Shown: piece by piece, positions 9,589-18,228 of the stretch | How positions within the stretch are numbered: position 1 is the stretch's first letter | Layout of the letters: each line of letters begins with the position of its first letter | Source: Sphingobacteriaceae bacterium | Lineage (GTDB): Bacteria; Bacteroidota; Bacteroidia; Sphingobacteriales; Sphingobacteriaceae | Reading direction: 5' to 3' | DNA: 43,843 bases | Assembly (NCBI GenBank): GCA_947479815.1 | Contig: CANKAT010000022.1 | Location: 1 to 43,843, forward strand | Translations under genes and position numbers: made by a program | Notes under the pieces: model-generated | What the model was told of the DNA's origin: nothing | The model's input: only the letters and a program-made list of their open reading frames with translations | Database searches by the model: none

Positions 9589-9978
9589 TTACTTAATTTT
9601 TGGGTTGTGCAAGTTACATAACAAACAATATATTTCAAACACTGTATGAAAGAAATATAAATAAAAAAAATTGATGATAAATTTTGTCGGATCTACCGTG
9701 TTTTCGCTGATGTAAAGAAAAGCTATGAGCGTGCAAATGAGCAACTTAATAGTAATACTACCAAGCAGAGCCTGGCCTGAAGCATTGATGCTAATACTCA
9801 TTCTCCAAAAACCAAATAGATTGATGCCTAAAGTTAGGACAGAAAATATCCAGAACAAAAGCCAGAATCTCGGAATAATTAATCCTTCAATCGGAAAATA
9901 ATATTGGGCAACTAATGGAGGAATAGCTAAAAAAAATATAAAAAGAATGAAATAAATTATAAAACGAGGAATGCTCAT
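9589..9978 (-). CDS. AtpI-like four-helix membrane protein
   Basis: A 129-aa very hydrophobic protein with four predicted helices (about 6-26, 38-58, 70-90 and 100-120). Its place between atpZ and atpB and its topology match AtpI, an assembly or ion-supply factor of F0 encoded first in many atp operons. The sequence is too divergent for me to assign it on motifs. Its ATG overlaps the stop codon of the preceding gene (ATGA, 9975-9978), which indicates translational coupling. Small basic ends fit an inner-membrane protein. Confidence 0.7.
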   Translation of the reverse strand: MSIPRFIIYFILFIFFLAIPPLVAQYYFPIEGLIIPRFWLLFWIFSVLTLGINLFGFWRMSISINASGQALLGSITIKLLICTLIAFLYISENTVDPTKFIINFFYLYFFHTVFEIYCLLCNLHNPKIK

Positions 9979-10220
9979 GCCTTAAGTTGTTTAATCGTTT
10001 GGTAAATTGAAAGGCAAACCCCAAAAACACAGGCAATTGCAGTAACCCATTGAACTTTATGGTCAAACCATTGATCTATCTTATGCCCAATAAATGCAGA
10101 TCCTCCAATAATAGCCATCATTTGAAATGCCATACCTGTGTACTTAGCATAATTACCGTATGCCTGTCCTCCAGAGTCATTATCAGTGTTGAAATTTGGC
10201 TTATTATCTTCATTCCCCAT
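9975..10220 (-). CDS. atpZ: AtpZ/AtpI-family F0F1 ATPase accessory protein
   Basis: An 81-aa protein with a polar, Asn/Asp-rich N-terminus and two membrane helices (about 25-46 and 55-75), containing FIGHKIDQWFDHK; GxxxGxxLDxxF-like words are typical of the ATPase_gene1/AtpZ family. AtpZ and AtpI help to assemble or feed the F0 motor. The start is put at the ATG at 10220 rather than 10241, because a -7 promoter box (TAATTTTG, minus strand, 10246-10239) covers the upstream ATG. It is the first gene of the operon and overlaps the next one by 4 bp. Confidence 0.75.
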   Translation of the reverse strand: MGNEDNKPNFNTDNDSGGQAYGNYAKYTGMAFQMMAIIGGSAFIGHKIDQWFDHKVQWVTAIACVFGVCLSIYQTIKQLKA

Positions 10221-10238
10221 TTTTGAATATTTACGATA

Positions 10239-10246
10239 CAAAATTA
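10239..10246 (-). promoter_or_regulatory. -7 promoter box of the ATP synthase operon
   Basis: TAATTTTG on the minus strand matches the Bacteroidota -7 consensus TAnnTTTG exactly and lies 18 bp before the chosen atpZ start. No TTG is found at the usual -33 spacing, so only half of the consensus is present. Confidence 0.45.
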
Positions 10247-10420
10247 GAAAATTTAAGCCTTAAATGGTTGAAATAAATACAAGTGCTAGAATATTGTCCT
10301 GTATTTTACGTCTTTTTTATATTTAATTACCGTTAGATTCTGATAATTAGGTACCAAAATGAAGCATGTTTTTATACAGAAAGAGTTTATATTTATCCCA
10401 ACAAATCCATTCTGATAAAA

Positions 10421-10428
10421 TATCTTTG
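10421..10428 (+). promoter_or_regulatory. Possible -7 promoter box of sprE
   Basis: TATCTTTG matches TAnnTTTG and lies 36 bp before the proposed TTG start at 10465, inside the longer ATG-initiated reading frame that begins at 10366. There is no TTG at the -33 position. If the box is used, the long frame cannot be the start. Confidence 0.35.
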
Positions 10429-10464
10429 CAAGGATTCTGTTATACTAATTCAAGCCTGATTAAT

Positions 10465-13218
10465 TTGAGATCAACTATTCAAGTTATCCTTCGTTATTTA
10501 TTTTTAAGCTGCACTTTTTGCCTCTGCTTAACCTCCTGCACTACACAAAAAGAAACTGTGGCCAGTCGTGGCATGCAGAACCTAACCGCTCATTATAATA
10601 TTTTGTACAACGCTAAAGAACTGATCAATGAAAGCGAACGAAATATACAGCTAGCTTATTCAGACAACTACGACCGCGTCATACCCGTCTATAAGGAACC
10701 GAATGAAAGTATTTCTCAGTCTGAATTTAAAAAACTGGATGATGCAATACTAAAGGCTAATACCATCGCAAATCAGAAATCATTAAGTAAATATGTAGAT
10801 AATGCTTATTTTTTAATTGGGAAAGCCAATCATCTGAAATCCAACTTTTACAATGCCGTTGAATACTTTAATTATGTTTACTTAAACTATCCTAAAGAAA
10901 AAGAAATCAAACAGGCATCACTTGCATGGAAAACAAGATCTCTCATAGCATCCAACAGGTTAAAAGAAGCTGAAGCTACGATTGATTCAGCGCTTAGATA
11001 TATTCGCTCAGAAAAAAAATCAGCATCCGATATTTATGCCATTCGGGCACAACTTCATATTTATGCAAAAGAGGATGCTCAAGCTATCACTCTACTTGAA
11101 AAAGCCATAAAATCAACCGTAAACAAACAGCGCAAAATACGCTGGACCTACCTAATTGCCCAGCTTCAGGAAATCAATGGCCTGCAAAAGGATTCATATT
11201 TGAATTATACCAGGGTGTTAAAAAGCAATGCCCCTTTCGACATGGCCTTTAATGCAAAACTCAGCGCTATCAATCTGAAAAATAAGTTAATTGGTGATAC
11301 TAGCGGCCTCACCAAGCAGATAGCTGCAATGCTTAAAGATGATAAAAACCGAGATTTTACTGATCAGATCTACTTCCAGATTGCTAATAGTTATGCCGAT
11401 GCCAAAAATATTGACAAAGCAATTGAAAATTACAATAACGCAATAGCAAAGAGTACAAAAAATGTCACTCAAAAAGGGCTAGCCTACCTTAAGCTAGCAG
11501 AGCTCTATTTTAATCAAACCGATTATGTTAAATCAAAAGCTTATTACGACAGCACGCTGTTAGCGCTTCCGCCCATTTACCCCGACTATGCATTGATAAA
11601 AAAGAAAGCAGATAACCTGGAACTTCTTGCCGATCGTTTATCTATTATTGCCCGTGAAGACACCTTACAAATGCTTGCTGCACTGCCTGAATCTGACAGA
11701 ACTATCAAAGTTAATTCACTGGTCAAGCTTGAAGCGCTGAAAATGCAGACAAGAATAGCGAGCAACCAATCAGGTGGATCTTCTAAAAATCAAATTAGTA
11801 GTACAAGTGGAGACAGTAAATTTTATTTCAATAATTCTATTGCCTTAAATCAGGGCCTTGCAGATTTTAAAAAGAGATGGGGTACTCGAAAATTAGAAGA
11901 TAACTGGAGAAGAAGTCAGAAAACTGCGAATGATATCTCTAATGGGGCAAGCCCGCTTCAAACGCCAGATAAAGATCCTTTCCAACAATTAAAAATTACG
12001 GAAAATGCAGTGAATCTAGACTCATTGAGAAAAAAATTAACTGAATCTATACCGCTTAATGGAGAGATGAAATTGGCATCCGATCAAAAAATCGCTTCTG
12101 CGATGTATGATATCGCCAACTATTATCGTGAAGTATCCACAGATACTGCAGAAGCAGTAAAAACATATGAGCAATTGCTTAAACGATTCCCAGAAAATTC
12201 AAACCAATTAGCTGTGTATTATAATTTATACAGACTATATCGCGATGTAAATCCAAAACGATCTGATGAATACAAAAATATTCTTCTGAATAAATATCCT
12301 GAATCTCCATTTGCAAAAATTATTCTTGATCCTGAATATAGTCAGAAAGCTGATGAACAGGAGCTCTCTTTCAATCGCTTTTATAATGAAGTATATAATT
12401 TATATACAAGCAAGAATTATGCTGATGTATTGAAACGGGTTGAACAGCAAAAATTGCAGGCAGGTGTTAAAAAACTATCTGTTCAGCTAGCTTATTTAGA
12501 ATCACTTGCACTCGGCCACTTACAAAAACTTGATCGGCTTGAAATTGCATTTAAAAATATTGTAGAGTCGAACCCGGATGATCAGCTTATAGTACCCCTA
12601 GTAAAGCTGCATCTGGCATTTATTGATTCGAATAGGACTAGCATGTCAAGCCGTGTTTTTGCTTTACTTGATAATGATTCAAAGGAAAATTCGTTTATTG
12701 AAGAACCGGTATTGGAACACGTTATAGTTGCAAAGCAAAATACGGCACAAAAATCTGCACCGAACACAACTAATATACCGGCTCTGCCTGAAAAAACAAT
12801 AGATCCAGAGGCAAAAAAGGAGGGAATAAAGCCTGAAATTCCAAAAGTAATTGAGTTTTTTAACCTTGAAGAATCTGCCGACTACTACTTTGTTGTCAAT
12901 GTTTCTGACCCCTCGGTTAATTTAAGTTCATCACGTTTTGGCATCGGGCAATTTAATAGGGTAAATTTACCTGGCACGGTTATTAAACATCAATTAAAAT
13001 CAATTGATAACCAACATCAATTGATATTTGTTGGCCCGCTTACCGGTTTGGAGGCAGCAAAAAATTACTTTAATCAAATCAATTCCCTGATTAGAGATAT
13101 TATGAAAATACCTGCTACTAAATACAGTACCTTTTTTATAAACAAACAGAATTTAGATAAGATCAGTGATGTAGAAACACTTGAACGTTATGTTGAATTT
13201 TATAAAAAGAACTATTAA
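10465..13218 (+). CDS. sprE: TPR lipoprotein SprE/PorW of the type IX secretion system
   Basis: Large TPR lipoprotein needed for gliding and T9SS secretion in Flavobacterium (SprE) and Porphyromonas (PorW), where it is thought to connect the periplasmic GldK/GldN ring to the translocon. The post-lipobox region (ASRGMQNLTAHYNILYNAKE, then NYDRVIPVYKEP) is the family hallmark. Several TPR-like helix pairs follow, and the C-terminus (about the last 110 residues) resembles a small globular domain. The frame is open from an ATG at 10366, but that adds 33 residues before the SPII signal. The TTG at 10465 makes a clean lipoprotein (lipobox LTSC, Cys25), so I use it; this choice is uncertain. The PBP1a gene follows after 12 bp. 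Confidence 0.85.
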   Translation: MRSTIQVILRYLFLSCTFCLCLTSCTTQKETVASRGMQNLTAHYNILYNAKELINESERNIQLAYSDNYDRVIPVYKEPNESISQSEFKKLDDAILKANTIANQKSLSKYVDNAYFLIGKANHLKSNFYNAVEYFNYVYLNYPKEKEIKQASLAWKTRSLIASNRLKEAEATIDSALRYIRSEKKSASDIYAIRAQLHIYAKEDAQAITLLEKAIKSTVNKQRKIRWTYLIAQLQEINGLQKDSYLNYTRVLKSNAPFDMAFNAKLSAINLKNKLIGDTSGLTKQIAAMLKDDKNRDFTDQIYFQIANSYADAKNIDKAIENYNNAIAKSTKNVTQKGLAYLKLAELYFNQTDYVKSKAYYDSTLLALPPIYPDYALIKKKADNLELLADRLSIIAREDTLQMLAALPESDRTIKVNSLVKLEALKMQTRIASNQSGGSSKNQISSTSGDSKFYFNNSIALNQGLADFKKRWGTRKLEDNWRRSQKTANDISNGASPLQTPDKDPFQQLKITENAVNLDSLRKKLTESIPLNGEMKLASDQKIASAMYDIANYYREVSTDTAEAVKTYEQLLKRFPENSNQLAVYYNLYRLYRDVNPKRSDEYKNILLNKYPESPFAKIILDPEYSQKADEQELSFNRFYNEVYNLYTSKNYADVLKRVEQQKLQAGVKKLSVQLAYLESLALGHLQKLDRLEIAFKNIVESNPDDQLIVPLVKLHLAFIDSNRTSMSSRVFALLDNDSKENSFIEEPVLEHVIVAKQNTAQKSAPNTTNIPALPEKTIDPEAKKEGIKPEIPKVIEFFNLEESADYYFVVNVSDPSVNLSSSRFGIGQFNRVNLPGTVIKHQLKSIDNQHQLIFVGPLTGLEAAKNYFNQINSLIRDIMKIPATKYSTFFINKQNLDKISDVETLERYVEFYKKNY

Positions 13219-13230
13219 CAATTAAAATTT

Positions 13231-15468
13231 ATGAGTACGCAATTAACGCAGCATGAATTAAAACAATATACCATCCGGTTTTGGAAGTGGATCATTGGAG
13301 TTATTGCGTTTGGAGCAATCCTGATCTTCAGCATCGGACTTGGTCTTTTTGGCAGGCTGCCTGACCTGAGGGCATTGGAAAATCCCAAAAGCAATCAGGC
13401 ATCTGAAGTAATTTCAGATGACAATGTTGTATTAGGGACTTATTATGTACAAAACCGTTCCAATGTGCGATATGATGAAATTTCACCCAATGTTATAAAT
13501 GCGTTAATTGCAACAGAAGACATCCGTTTTTACAACCATTCAGGAATTGATTTTAGACGAACCTTCACGGTGATATTCTATAATCTGTTAGGGAAAAGGC
13601 AAGGGGCAAGCACTATTACACAGCAACTTGCCTTAAATCTTTTTTCTAAAGAAGGTCGATCAAAAAATTTCATCAAACGACTTGTTCAAAAATCTCAGGA
13701 ACTTATAGTTGCAGTTAAACTTGAACGTCAGTATACCAAGGAAGAAATCATTACAATGTATCTAAATACTGTAGATTTTGGGTCATACAATACATTTGGA
13801 ATCAAATCTGCCGCCAGAACATATTTCAGTACTACTCCCGACAAACTTGAGCCTGAACAGGCAGCGATTTTGATCGGAATGTTAAAAGGGCCTTCGCTGT
13901 ATAACCCATATCGCAACCCTGAAAGAGCATTTCTACGAAGAAATACAGTGATAGAAAATATGAGTAAGGCTAATTACATAAGTGATACTGAAGAAGAACG
14001 TCTTAAAACAATACCCTTAAAACTTGTATTTAATCCTTCGGATCATAACGAAGGTTCAGCACCTTACTTCAGGGCTGTATTAAAGAAAGATATTCAGCTA
14101 ACCCTCGAAGAGAATTCTATTTACAAAGCCGATGGTACACCATATGATCTTGATAGAGACGGTTTAAAGATCTACACCACCTTGAATTCACATATGCAGA
14201 ATTATGCTGAACAAGCGCAGCAGGAATATCTTAAAATACTACAGGTACAGTTCAACAACTCATGGAATGGTCGCGACCCCTTTAATTTCAAAGAGGCCAA
14301 GAGCCTTATCGATCAAGGAATGCGTCGCTCAGACAGATATCAGCAATTAAAAGCAGAAGGAAAAACGGAAGAGGAAATCCTACAAAATTTCAGGCTACCA
14401 ACTCGAATGAGTGTTTTCAGCTGGCGAGGAGAAATAGATACCCTCATGCGGCCAATCGATTCTATCAAATACTATAAACTGATGCTTCGAAATGCCGTTA
14501 TGTCAATGGAGCCTCAAACCGGCTATATTCGGGCTTGGGTAGGCGGAACTAACTTCACCCATTTTAAGTATGATCAGGTAAAAATGGGGACGCGGCAAGT
14601 AGGCTCTACTGCAAAGCCTTTTACCTATGCCGTTGCAATTGGTAATGGAGGTTTTTCGCCTTGCTATACCGTAGCAAATGAACCTGTAAGTATAGATGCA
14701 GGCGATGGCACGTTTTGGACTCCCAAAGCATATAATCCAATACCTGGCAACCTCACTCTGAAAAAAGCACTGGCAAATTCCCAAAACTATGTAACCGCCT
14801 ACATGATGAAACAGGTAGGGCAAACTGCTGTTGCAACGCTTACAAAGAATATGGGAATAACAAGTGATGTTCCTGCAGTTCCATCAATTTGTTTGGGTTC
14901 ATTTGATGCTTCGGTATATGATATGGTTGGTGCCTACTCTGTCTTCGTAAACCACGGAGTTTGGACAGAGCCAATCTATCTTTTGCGAATTGAGGATAAG
15001 AACGGAAACGTTATTTACGAACGTCGACCAAAGGTTAAAGTTGTACTAGATGAACAAACCGCCTATGTAATGACAGATATGCTTAAAGCTGTTGTTAAAG
15101 AAGGAACTGGAGTAAGACTAGGATGGAAATACAAACTAACAAACCCAATTGGTGGAAAAACTGGAACTACACAAAATAATTCAGATGGCTGGTTTATGGG
15201 AATTACTCCCGAACTGGTAACCGGAGTATGGACAGGTGCAGAAGATAGAGCAATCCATTTTAGTTCAACAAATTTTGGAGAGGGTGCAAATACTGCACTT
15301 CCAATATTTGCGCTCTACATGCAAAAGGTTTATGCAGATCCTAAGTTAAAATATACCAAAGGTGATTTTCCACTACCCAAGGGAGGAATCGCAACTACCA
15401 TTGACTGTGGCGCCTACACACAGCAACAAGCCGGAGAATCTGAACTGGATAAAAAACTTGGTTTTTAA
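13231..15468 (+). CDS. Bifunctional penicillin-binding protein 1A (transglycosylase/transpeptidase)
   Basis: Class A PBP that polymerises lipid II glycan strands and cross-links peptides in the periplasm. It has a short cytoplasmic N-terminus and one membrane anchor (about 20-40). The GT51 transglycosylase domain shows the catalytic Glu96 in ATEDIRFYNH and the motif GASTITQQLALN (125-136). The transpeptidase domain has all three motifs: S459-T-A-K462, S517-Q-N519 and K643-T-G-T646. The 745-aa length fits PBP1a (mrcA/ponA group). It is 12 bp after sprE and 36 bp before uvrC, so the three probably share a transcript. Confidence 0.95.
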   Translation: MSTQLTQHELKQYTIRFWKWIIGVIAFGAILIFSIGLGLFGRLPDLRALENPKSNQASEVISDDNVVLGTYYVQNRSNVRYDEISPNVINALIATEDIRFYNHSGIDFRRTFTVIFYNLLGKRQGASTITQQLALNLFSKEGRSKNFIKRLVQKSQELIVAVKLERQYTKEEIITMYLNTVDFGSYNTFGIKSAARTYFSTTPDKLEPEQAAILIGMLKGPSLYNPYRNPERAFLRRNTVIENMSKANYISDTEEERLKTIPLKLVFNPSDHNEGSAPYFRAVLKKDIQLTLEENSIYKADGTPYDLDRDGLKIYTTLNSHMQNYAEQAQQEYLKILQVQFNNSWNGRDPFNFKEAKSLIDQGMRRSDRYQQLKAEGKTEEEILQNFRLPTRMSVFSWRGEIDTLMRPIDSIKYYKLMLRNAVMSMEPQTGYIRAWVGGTNFTHFKYDQVKMGTRQVGSTAKPFTYAVAIGNGGFSPCYTVANEPVSIDAGDGTFWTPKAYNPIPGNLTLKKALANSQNYVTAYMMKQVGQTAVATLTKNMGITSDVPAVPSICLGSFDASVYDMVGAYSVFVNHGVWTEPIYLLRIEDKNGNVIYERRPKVKVVLDEQTAYVMTDMLKAVVKEGTGVRLGWKYKLTNPIGGKTGTTQNNSDGWFMGITPELVTGVWTGAEDRAIHFSSTNFGEGANTALPIFALYMQKVYADPKLKYTKGDFPLPKGGIATTIDCGAYTQQQAGESELDKKLGF

Positions 15469-15504
15469 GAAACAAGCCAGGCACTTATCTGATCATAGCC
15501 CCTA

Positions 15505-17304
15505 ATGAAAACATTTGATTACCGATCTGACTTAAAAAATATACCCCAAAAACCTGGGGTATATCAGTTTTGGTCTGAATCTGAAGAATTGATTTACATT
15601 GGAAAGGCAAAAAATTTGAAGAACAGGGTTTCTTCCTATTTCAATAAAGATAATTTTCGGATCAATGCAAAGACAAGAGTACTAGTAAGTAAGGTTAAAA
15701 AAGTCACTTTTACAATTGTTGATACTGAGATTGATGCCTGGTTATTGGAAAATAGCCTGATAAAGAAACATCAGCCAAGGTATAATATCTTATTGAAGGA
15801 TGATAAAACCTATCCCTGGATCATCATAAAAAATGAAAAGTTTCCACGTCTATTCTGGACCAGAAAAATCATTAGAGACGGATCAACCTATTTTGGCCCC
15901 TATGCCTCTGTTGGCATGATGCATACCATTCTTGGGATGATCAAAGAGATATATCCTTTAAGAACTTGCAGTTTGCCTCTTTCACTTGAAAATATAAATG
16001 CGGGTAAATTCAGGGTATGCCTTGAATATCAAATAGGTAATTGCAAGGGTCCTTGCCAGGCTTTTCAAAAAGAGGAGGACTATGATCAGAGTATTTCAGA
16101 AATAAAAGATATCCTGAATGGAAAGACAGGTGCAGTAATCAAAAGACTAAAGAAACAACTTGACGATTCAGTTGCAGCGCTAAATTTTGAGCTGTCACAC
16201 CTACTTAAATCTAAGTATGATCTTCTGGCCCATTACCAAAGTAAATCAACCATTGTTAATTCATCCATTACCGATGTTGATGTATTCAGCATTGCAACCG
16301 ACGAAAAACACGCATTTGTCAACTTTCTGAAAGTAATGAATGGTACCGTTATTCAAACCCAAACCCTGGAGATGAAAAAACGATTGGATGAAACCGACGA
16401 AGAACTTTTAAGCATTGCCATTACCGAATTCCGAACCAGATTTGATAGCCATTCAAAAGAGATCATCGTACCCTTTGAAATGGATTTTCCCGATTCTGGA
16501 ATCAAATTTATAGTGCCGAAATTGGGTGAGAAGAAAAAATTACTGGAACTATCTCAGAAGAATGTGATATTTTTCAAACGCGAAAAACTAGATCAGTACG
16601 AAAAGTTAAATCCGGAATTAAGAACCGACCGTTTGCTTGAGCAGATGAAGAAAGACCTGCGCCTCAATCAGTTACCCAGACATATCGAATGTTTTGACAA
16701 TTCCAATTTCCAGGGCAAATTTCCCGTATCAGCCATAGTAGTTTTTAAGGATGCTAAACCTTCTAAGAAAGATTACCGGCACTTTAATGTTCAAACAGTT
16801 GAAGGTCCTGATGATTTTGCAACTATGGAGGAAGCTGTATTCAGAAGATATCGTAGAATACTGGATGAAAAAGAAACACTTCCGCAATTAATTATTATTG
16901 ATGGTGGAAAAGGACAACTTTCATCTGCAATAAAAAGTCTGAAAAAATTGGGGATAGAGAAAGAGGTTACCATCATTGGAATTGCTAAACGCCTAGAGGA
17001 GCTGTATTATCCCGGCGACCAATACCCTTTGTATTTGGATAAAAAATCAGAAACCTTAAAGATCATACAACAACTTAGGGATGAAGCACACCGCTTTGGT
17101 ATTACGTTCCACAGAAAAATACGAAATAAGGCAACTTTAGGAACTGAACTAGAACGTGTGCCCGGTATTGGAAGAACCACCGCAGAGAAGCTATTAAGGC
17201 ATTTCAAATCTGTAAAAAAAATACGGGAATCTACAGAAGTAGAATTACTGGAAGTATTAAACAAAAGTCAGGCAGTTTCGCTTTTAAACTACTTCAAACA
17301 ATAA
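15505..17304 (+). CDS. uvrC: UvrABC excinuclease subunit C
   Basis: Nuclease of nucleotide excision repair; it makes both the 3' and 5' incisions at the lesion bound by UvrB. It is complete at 599 aa. The GIY-YIG domain at the N-terminus (GVY at 18-20, YIG at 31-33, R41) makes the 3' cut. A Cys-containing segment CLEYQIGNCKGPC lies near residues 172-184. The RNase H-like 5' nuclease domain follows, with the catalytic Asp in ECFDNSNFQG. A C-terminal helix-hairpin-helix pair (VPGIGRTTAEKLL) completes the protein. The stop codon overlaps the first base of the terminator stem at 17304. Confidence 0.97.
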   Translation: MKTFDYRSDLKNIPQKPGVYQFWSESEELIYIGKAKNLKNRVSSYFNKDNFRINAKTRVLVSKVKKVTFTIVDTEIDAWLLENSLIKKHQPRYNILLKDDKTYPWIIIKNEKFPRLFWTRKIIRDGSTYFGPYASVGMMHTILGMIKEIYPLRTCSLPLSLENINAGKFRVCLEYQIGNCKGPCQAFQKEEDYDQSISEIKDILNGKTGAVIKRLKKQLDDSVAALNFELSHLLKSKYDLLAHYQSKSTIVNSSITDVDVFSIATDEKHAFVNFLKVMNGTVIQTQTLEMKKRLDETDEELLSIAITEFRTRFDSHSKEIIVPFEMDFPDSGIKFIVPKLGEKKKLLELSQKNVIFFKREKLDQYEKLNPELRTDRLLEQMKKDLRLNQLPRHIECFDNSNFQGKFPVSAIVVFKDAKPSKKDYRHFNVQTVEGPDDFATMEEAVFRRYRRILDEKETLPQLIIIDGGKGQLSSAIKSLKKLGIEKEVTIIGIAKRLEELYYPGDQYPLYLDKKSETLKIIQQLRDEAHRFGITFHRKIRNKATLGTELERVPGIGRTTAEKLLRHFKSVKKIRESTEVELLEVLNKSQAVSLLNYFKQ

Positions 17305-17332
17305 AGCCGGCAAAAATCAATTCTGCCGGCTT
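17304..17332. terminator. Bidirectional terminator between uvrC and gldN
   Basis: AAGCCGGCA (17304-17312) pairs perfectly with TGCCGGCTT (17324-17332) around an 11-base loop. T-rich DNA follows on the plus strand (TTATTAAATATTTT), and TTTATTG follows on the minus strand. The genes on both sides converge on it. Confidence 0.85.
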
Positions 17333-17356
17333 ATTAAATATTTTGATAAGGTATGA

Positions 17357-18223
17357 TCAGAACGACCAAAGGTCATGCTCAAAGTCCATCAATGCTTTCT
17401 TAACCCGCTCCGACTCATATAGCCGTTCAATTCCCATAGCATAATCTTTAATCCTGAGATCTTCAGTATTAGATTCTTTTACAATATAACTTGAAAATAT
17501 ACGCTTAATAAAAATATCGTCATAACTCAGGCCTGTTGCATCATTGCCTCGATTAACAACTGCTTTAGTAACTAAAATATGACGAGCTTCAGGAAAATAG
17601 ATCCAGAAAGCAGGCTGCTCATCAAATGCTTGACCTGCCGCAGAAATTCGAACCATGGGTGCAATTCCTACAATTCTAGGCTCAAATACGGAACGCTGCT
17701 TATCAAAGATCCAGTCTTCTTTAATACGGAATTTAATAATACTATCCGGATTGAATTCGCCAGCTTTTACGACTGTACCGGTCTGATTTCCATCTTTATC
17801 GAAAGTAGGAACCAATACGCTATCAGCAAACCTCGCCATTGCTTCCTCTGGTTTCAAAACAGCAGAAAACTCGTCGCCATTTACATCATTTTTTGTACTG
17901 CTTGCATCGTATGCGGTAAGCTCACCCGCCTGAATCGCATCAGTAAGAATAGTAATTAACCTAGACTTAGGAGATGCGAAAATCATGTTTACCTTATCAC
18001 GAAGATCAATTTCCCTCCATATACGTTTACTGAACAGTACATCAGATTCTTTTAAACCTGCATAGGGCGTTACTCTGGAGTTCAGAACATTTGTTTTTTG
18101 ATAAAATCCATCAACCGGCCTCTCAGTTGGCTTAGGCTTGATGCTATTATTTAAATTTGGAGCCTGTGCACTCAGTTGCAGAGTACCAGCTATAAGGATC
18201 AAGGCAAAAATTATCTTTTTCAT
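17357..18223 (-). CDS. gldN: Gliding motility/T9SS ring protein GldN (PorN)
   Basis: Periplasmic protein that with GldK forms the ring-shaped core of the type IX secretion system under the outer membrane. At 288 aa it has a cleavable signal peptide (MKKIIFALILIAG, ending near LSAQA) and the family-typical central region with SKRIWREIDLRDK and KEDWIFDKQRSVFEPRI. It is the last gene of gldKLMN, 5 bp after gldM, so translation is closely linked. Convergent with uvrC, it ends at the shared terminator. Confidence 0.95.
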   Translation of the reverse strand: MKKIIFALILIAGTLQLSAQAPNLNNSIKPKPTERPVDGFYQKTNVLNSRVTPYAGLKESDVLFSKRIWREIDLRDKVNMIFASPKSRLITILTDAIQAGELTAYDASSTKNDVNGDEFSAVLKPEEAMARFADSVLVPTFDKDGNQTGTVVKAGEFNPDSIIKFRIKEDWIFDKQRSVFEPRIVGIAPMVRISAAGQAFDEQPAFWIYFPEARHILVTKAVVNRGNDATGLSYDDIFIKRIFSSYIVKESNTEDLRIKDYAMGIERLYESERVKKALMDFEHDLWSF

Positions 18224-18228
18224 ACCAA

